A stretch of DNA of 64,000 nt from Sphaerolaimus hirsutus (taxonomy: Eukaryota; Nematoda; Chromadorea; Monhysterida; Sphaerolaimidae): contig OZ038458.1 of assembly GCA_964036195.1 (NCBI GenBank), positions 24,131,832 through 24,195,831 on the forward strand. Reading direction: 5' to 3'. Each line of letters opens with the position of its first letter. Within the stretch, counting starts at the first letter, position 1. Below, piece by piece: positions 62,701 to 64,000 of this stretch. The notes beneath the pieces were generated by a model. That model had not been told where the DNA came from. It ran no database searches and saw only the letters and a program-made list of their open reading frames with translations. Both the position numbers and the translations under genes were made by a program.

Positions 62701-64000
62701 GCGTTTTTGTGAACAAAATAGAGGATACTTACAAAAATCATGTTATGAGTGTGAAAGTGTTCACGGACTCGGGGCCGATGAATATCTTTTTAATATACCT
62801 AGAAAATAACTCTAAGGCCAAGAACTCAAAAAAAATAACCGAAATGAATCACAATATACTGGCATTTTTGGAAAATGAAAATGTGAATCTTACAAATGCG
62901 GGGGAGAAGGTAATTATGATGGGAGACTTCAACGGACATATAGGAGATGACGAATTAGGAATTCCGGGAAATGACCCAAGAATCAATCACAATGGTAAAC
63001 TAGTGAGAGACTTCATTGCATCAACGGGGCTAAAGATAAATAATGCTGATTTCAAAGGGTTGTGGACTTACAATAGAGTCAATGCGTGCTCCGCAATAGA
63101 TTTAATTCTAAGCAATACTGAGACTGAGATGTCACGGGGTAAGATTGATGAATATGGGGAAATATCAGGGATATCTTCAGACCATAACGCAATTGTATTT
63201 GAACTTGCCCAAGCGCTTCGAGGCTCAATAAAAGCCGGAATTGAGAAACCAAAAACTGTTGAACAAAAATGTCAACTGAAAAACAAACTCATGGAATATC
63301 CCCTACAAGGGGGATATGAAGACATTGTGAAAGGGATACACATGGCAGTACCAAAAGCTACAAAGGTACAGCACAGTATAAAGCCAGATAAGAGAATAGT
63401 GAAACAAAACAGGAAAATAGCCAAGCTTAGGCGAAAGGTGAAACTAAATCCAAGTGATGACTCACTAGTTAGAATGCTTAAACATGAGAGACACTCTTTG
63501 AGGCTAATTCGGTCAGAGATATATAGAGAGAAAAGAGACAACGAAATAAAGAATCTACAAGAATGCAGGAAACCAATTGAAAAAGTGTTTCAGCACGTTA
63601 ACAAAGTGAAAGGGAATACAGCGAATGTCATTCACACACTATACAAACAAGGGGGTGTTCCAATTAAAACAAAGGATGACATGGACAATGAGCTACGAAA
63701 AGCTTGGGCGATAGTTACAGAATCAAACCCAGGAGAAGACTACACTGAGGTGCTAAATAACCACAAGGTAGAAGATGTTGACTTTACTGTAGAAGGGGAA
63801 AGAATGATGAAAGACAAAATTACCATGCAAGAACTGAATCTAGCTATTCGAAATCTGGAAACTAATAAATCACCAGGTACATCCGAAATCCATCATGAAA
63901 CGTTGAAAAGTCTAACACACAATTTTAGAGAAAGCCTATGTGATTTGTACAATGAATGGTTCAATGGTTCGAAACTTCCCGACGAAGCAACCATATGTAG
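59676..64000 (+). CDS. LINE-like ORF2: extension, AP endonuclease, start of reverse transcriptase (partial)
   Basis: ATG at 59676, overlapping ORF1 by 43 bases in the -1 frame. I read every codon to the window end: 1441 codons without a stop. Residues 1-935 are a long extension of unknown function with acidic start (EEGAEETPLVTEMDD), intron-like segments and an AT-rich hydrophobic stretch. About 940-1175 is an apurinic endonuclease: N943 (YQNTRNL), E970 (FVETNF), D1084/N1086 (MGDFNGH), D1169-H1170 (SSDHNAIV), all catalytic positions present. It nicks target DNA to prime reverse transcription. About 1380 onward is the start of the reverse transcriptase (NLETNKSPGTSEIHHETLKSL); the catalytic core lies beyond the window. 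The endonuclease normally sits near the N-terminus, so the extension is odd. Confidence 0.85.
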   Translation, partial: MASSTWNTPSNEILEEGAEETPLVTEMDDNEEIIDESDGPDGAFGRWNFINLGGLVFPNTNRGSTEVTVKRNTRYNLEKWISVLKNSRNIDKKSIKKELSRVDILTPFELIRKIMPKHSETPNVPARGSDKEQRRAKLLRELAVLDGGKQNGPVIEEIESEFSREVEILTKCNLSNDRFYIDSLQLGIPGTKKVRSSPWQYMVLNIYKTRENIQTYQPFDVSTYIIDIIDIHDIYMNNWHTCVVNTYRNTEKIALQVIFDIKCFAKDKTIMTINTNISYITPGTATAAARTFASVAKSATNTKASKGVVSGFVGSTTTRMNTQVRAGRMVPRYGLYKQLLLHQLEAKTQQKCRKILRKFVKSKNSDPENVILFDTKIEKSGPLSVSKILRSLSLGIDMGPVVEKRQVDRSALIDSDYRSETVQTPVLGDFFFTILVLGDSTGSDLTKCVTDFLVAKGTPTIVHSTKSLFNGCRLNTLGANLVALGSKTMYDVVCVRGVLDIIGIESGYIFDNSKLLLLDRGIVKFIDFVFNYNSGLIHPCGYLLLSLIGPCLPHERELWDRDLACDTMQFLCELENRLIVTVGKYLNVKIMPLMNYLTTNWRKMGFSAPVDAMLAMVCNDGMHTTQIGLEIISELIRISLFDMWVTLENGVITYNCDFYGNYILNATSLSGSEKDRKFYCGDENAARCGDIEKSETSGAIQWPGFLIDVSTLWKTVMVDGFHIKYGQHTEYNRQNIDNVQKTHLPTCVVEVDLGVILLEFGTSPGGGKCLFEEIWTNVMQPAKIHFKHVDVLLWTMIIIQGILYSSCLSSAIYENIKHVIMFHTKRYERCGYFLHLLIQIQCIQTRISSSFFMISGRIATSYFNIMIFIIKYFTAVISMCVYMVLPRALQLCVQLCRQPVISAWLFFMLQIKKVEASTFDNSFLETNTLSLCSAIAITLVYQNTRNLCNQIDALKDLIKSTKADIFGFVETNFKSAMESIEISGYEGFHQFHDLSGTGGLSFYIRRGVRVFVNKIEDTYKNHVMSVKVFTDSGPMNIFLIYLENNSKAKNSKKITEMNHNILAFLENENVNLTNAGEKVIMMGDFNGHIGDDELGIPGNDPRINHNGKLVRDFIASTGLKINNADFKGLWTYNRVNACSAIDLILSNTETEMSRGKIDEYGEISGISSDHNAIVFELAQALRGSIKAGIEKPKTVEQKCQLKNKLMEYPLQGGYEDIVKGIHMAVPKATKVQHSIKPDKRIVKQNRKIAKLRRKVKLNPSDDSLVRMLKHERHSLRLIRSEIYREKRDNEIKNLQECRKPIEKVFQHVNKVKGNTANVIHTLYKQGGVPIKTKDDMDNELRKAWAIVTESNPGEDYTEVLNNHKVEDVDFTVEGERMMKDKITMQELNLAIRNLETNKSPGTSEIHHETLKSLTHNFRESLCDLYNEWFNGSKLPDEATIC
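59809..60033 (+). other. Intron-like segment 11 (225 nt, ORF2)
   Basis: Donor gtaggt, acceptor cactcag. 75 codons, no stop in the ORF2 frame. Flanked by acidic coding sequence (DESDGPDGAFG before, TPNVPARGSDKEQRRAKLL after). Confidence 0.6.
60154..60522 (+). other. Intron-like segment 12 (369 nt, ORF2)
   Basis: Donor gtgagt, acceptor acgccag. 123 codons, no stop, AT-rich. The sequence right after is GC-rich and Ala/Arg-rich (TATAAARTFASVAK). Confidence 0.55.

Larger units (their letters stand above)
38643..64000 (+). mobile_element. LINE-like non-LTR element, interrupted and running off the window
   Basis: Two long overlapping ORFs (ORF1 39069 onward; ORF2 59676 onward) in the ORF1/ORF2 arrangement of non-LTR retrotransposons, split by the BEL/Pao insertion 43041-59263. 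ORF2 carries an apurinic endonuclease and the start of a reverse transcriptase; ORF1 has a coiled coil and an RGG-rich end. The frame stays open across the whole copy apart from the BEL insertion, so the copy is young. The left boundary is uncertain and the right end is outside the window. Confidence 0.7.

Overview
The window looks like repeat-rich, gene-poor DNA from an animal-type eukaryote, probably an invertebrate. It contains a complete BEL/Pao LTR retrotransposon (a superfamily of animals), part of a LINE-like non-LTR element, and many short DNA transposons. I could not identify the species. I recognise no ordinary host gene, rRNA or CRISPR array. One 200-base run of N (24267-24466) is an assembly gap.

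Left part, 1-38.6 kb. This is a mosaic of non-autonomous transposons nested in one another, many delimited by target-site duplications (TSDs) I could read. They include: a large TA-target family with ends like taccgtatttcctcgaaat and long C/G runs; hAT-like elements with 8-bp TSDs (2836-3753, 8331-10554, 10874-11903, 13463-14703, 30652-31418); two Mutator-like foldback elements with 9-bp TSDs (28902-29796, 29849-30531); a mariner-like element (3813-4898); and a possible TTAA-target composite of 6.1 kb (6441-12547). There is also a 2.03-kb tandem duplication made of three satellites (15513-19553).

Right part, 38.6-64 kb. This holds the main interest: three elements nested like dolls. The outer one is a LINE-like element with two very long ORFs. 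ORF1 (39069-43040, resuming 59269-59718) has a coiled coil and an RGG-rich tail. ORF2 (59676 to the window end) has a long N-terminal extension, an apurinic endonuclease and the start of a reverse transcriptase. Both ORFs contain segments that look like spliceosomal introns (GTGAG donors, YAG acceptors). They have no in-frame stop, and ten of twelve are exact multiples of three. A 16.2-kb BEL/Pao element (43041-59263) with 1297-bp LTRs and a 5-bp TSD (actat) is inserted in one of these segments. It encodes gag, protease, reverse transcriptase, RNase H, integrase and an envelope-like region in one reading frame. A 3.6-kb hAT-like element (54057-57702, 8-bp TSD gttcacat) is in turn inserted near the 3' end of the envelope-like region.

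Insertion order from nesting: LINE-like element first, BEL/Pao second (LTRs almost identical, so recent), hAT-like element last. Coordinates of termini and TSDs were read by eye. Family assignments rest on motifs, terminal sequences and TSD lengths, not on database searches.
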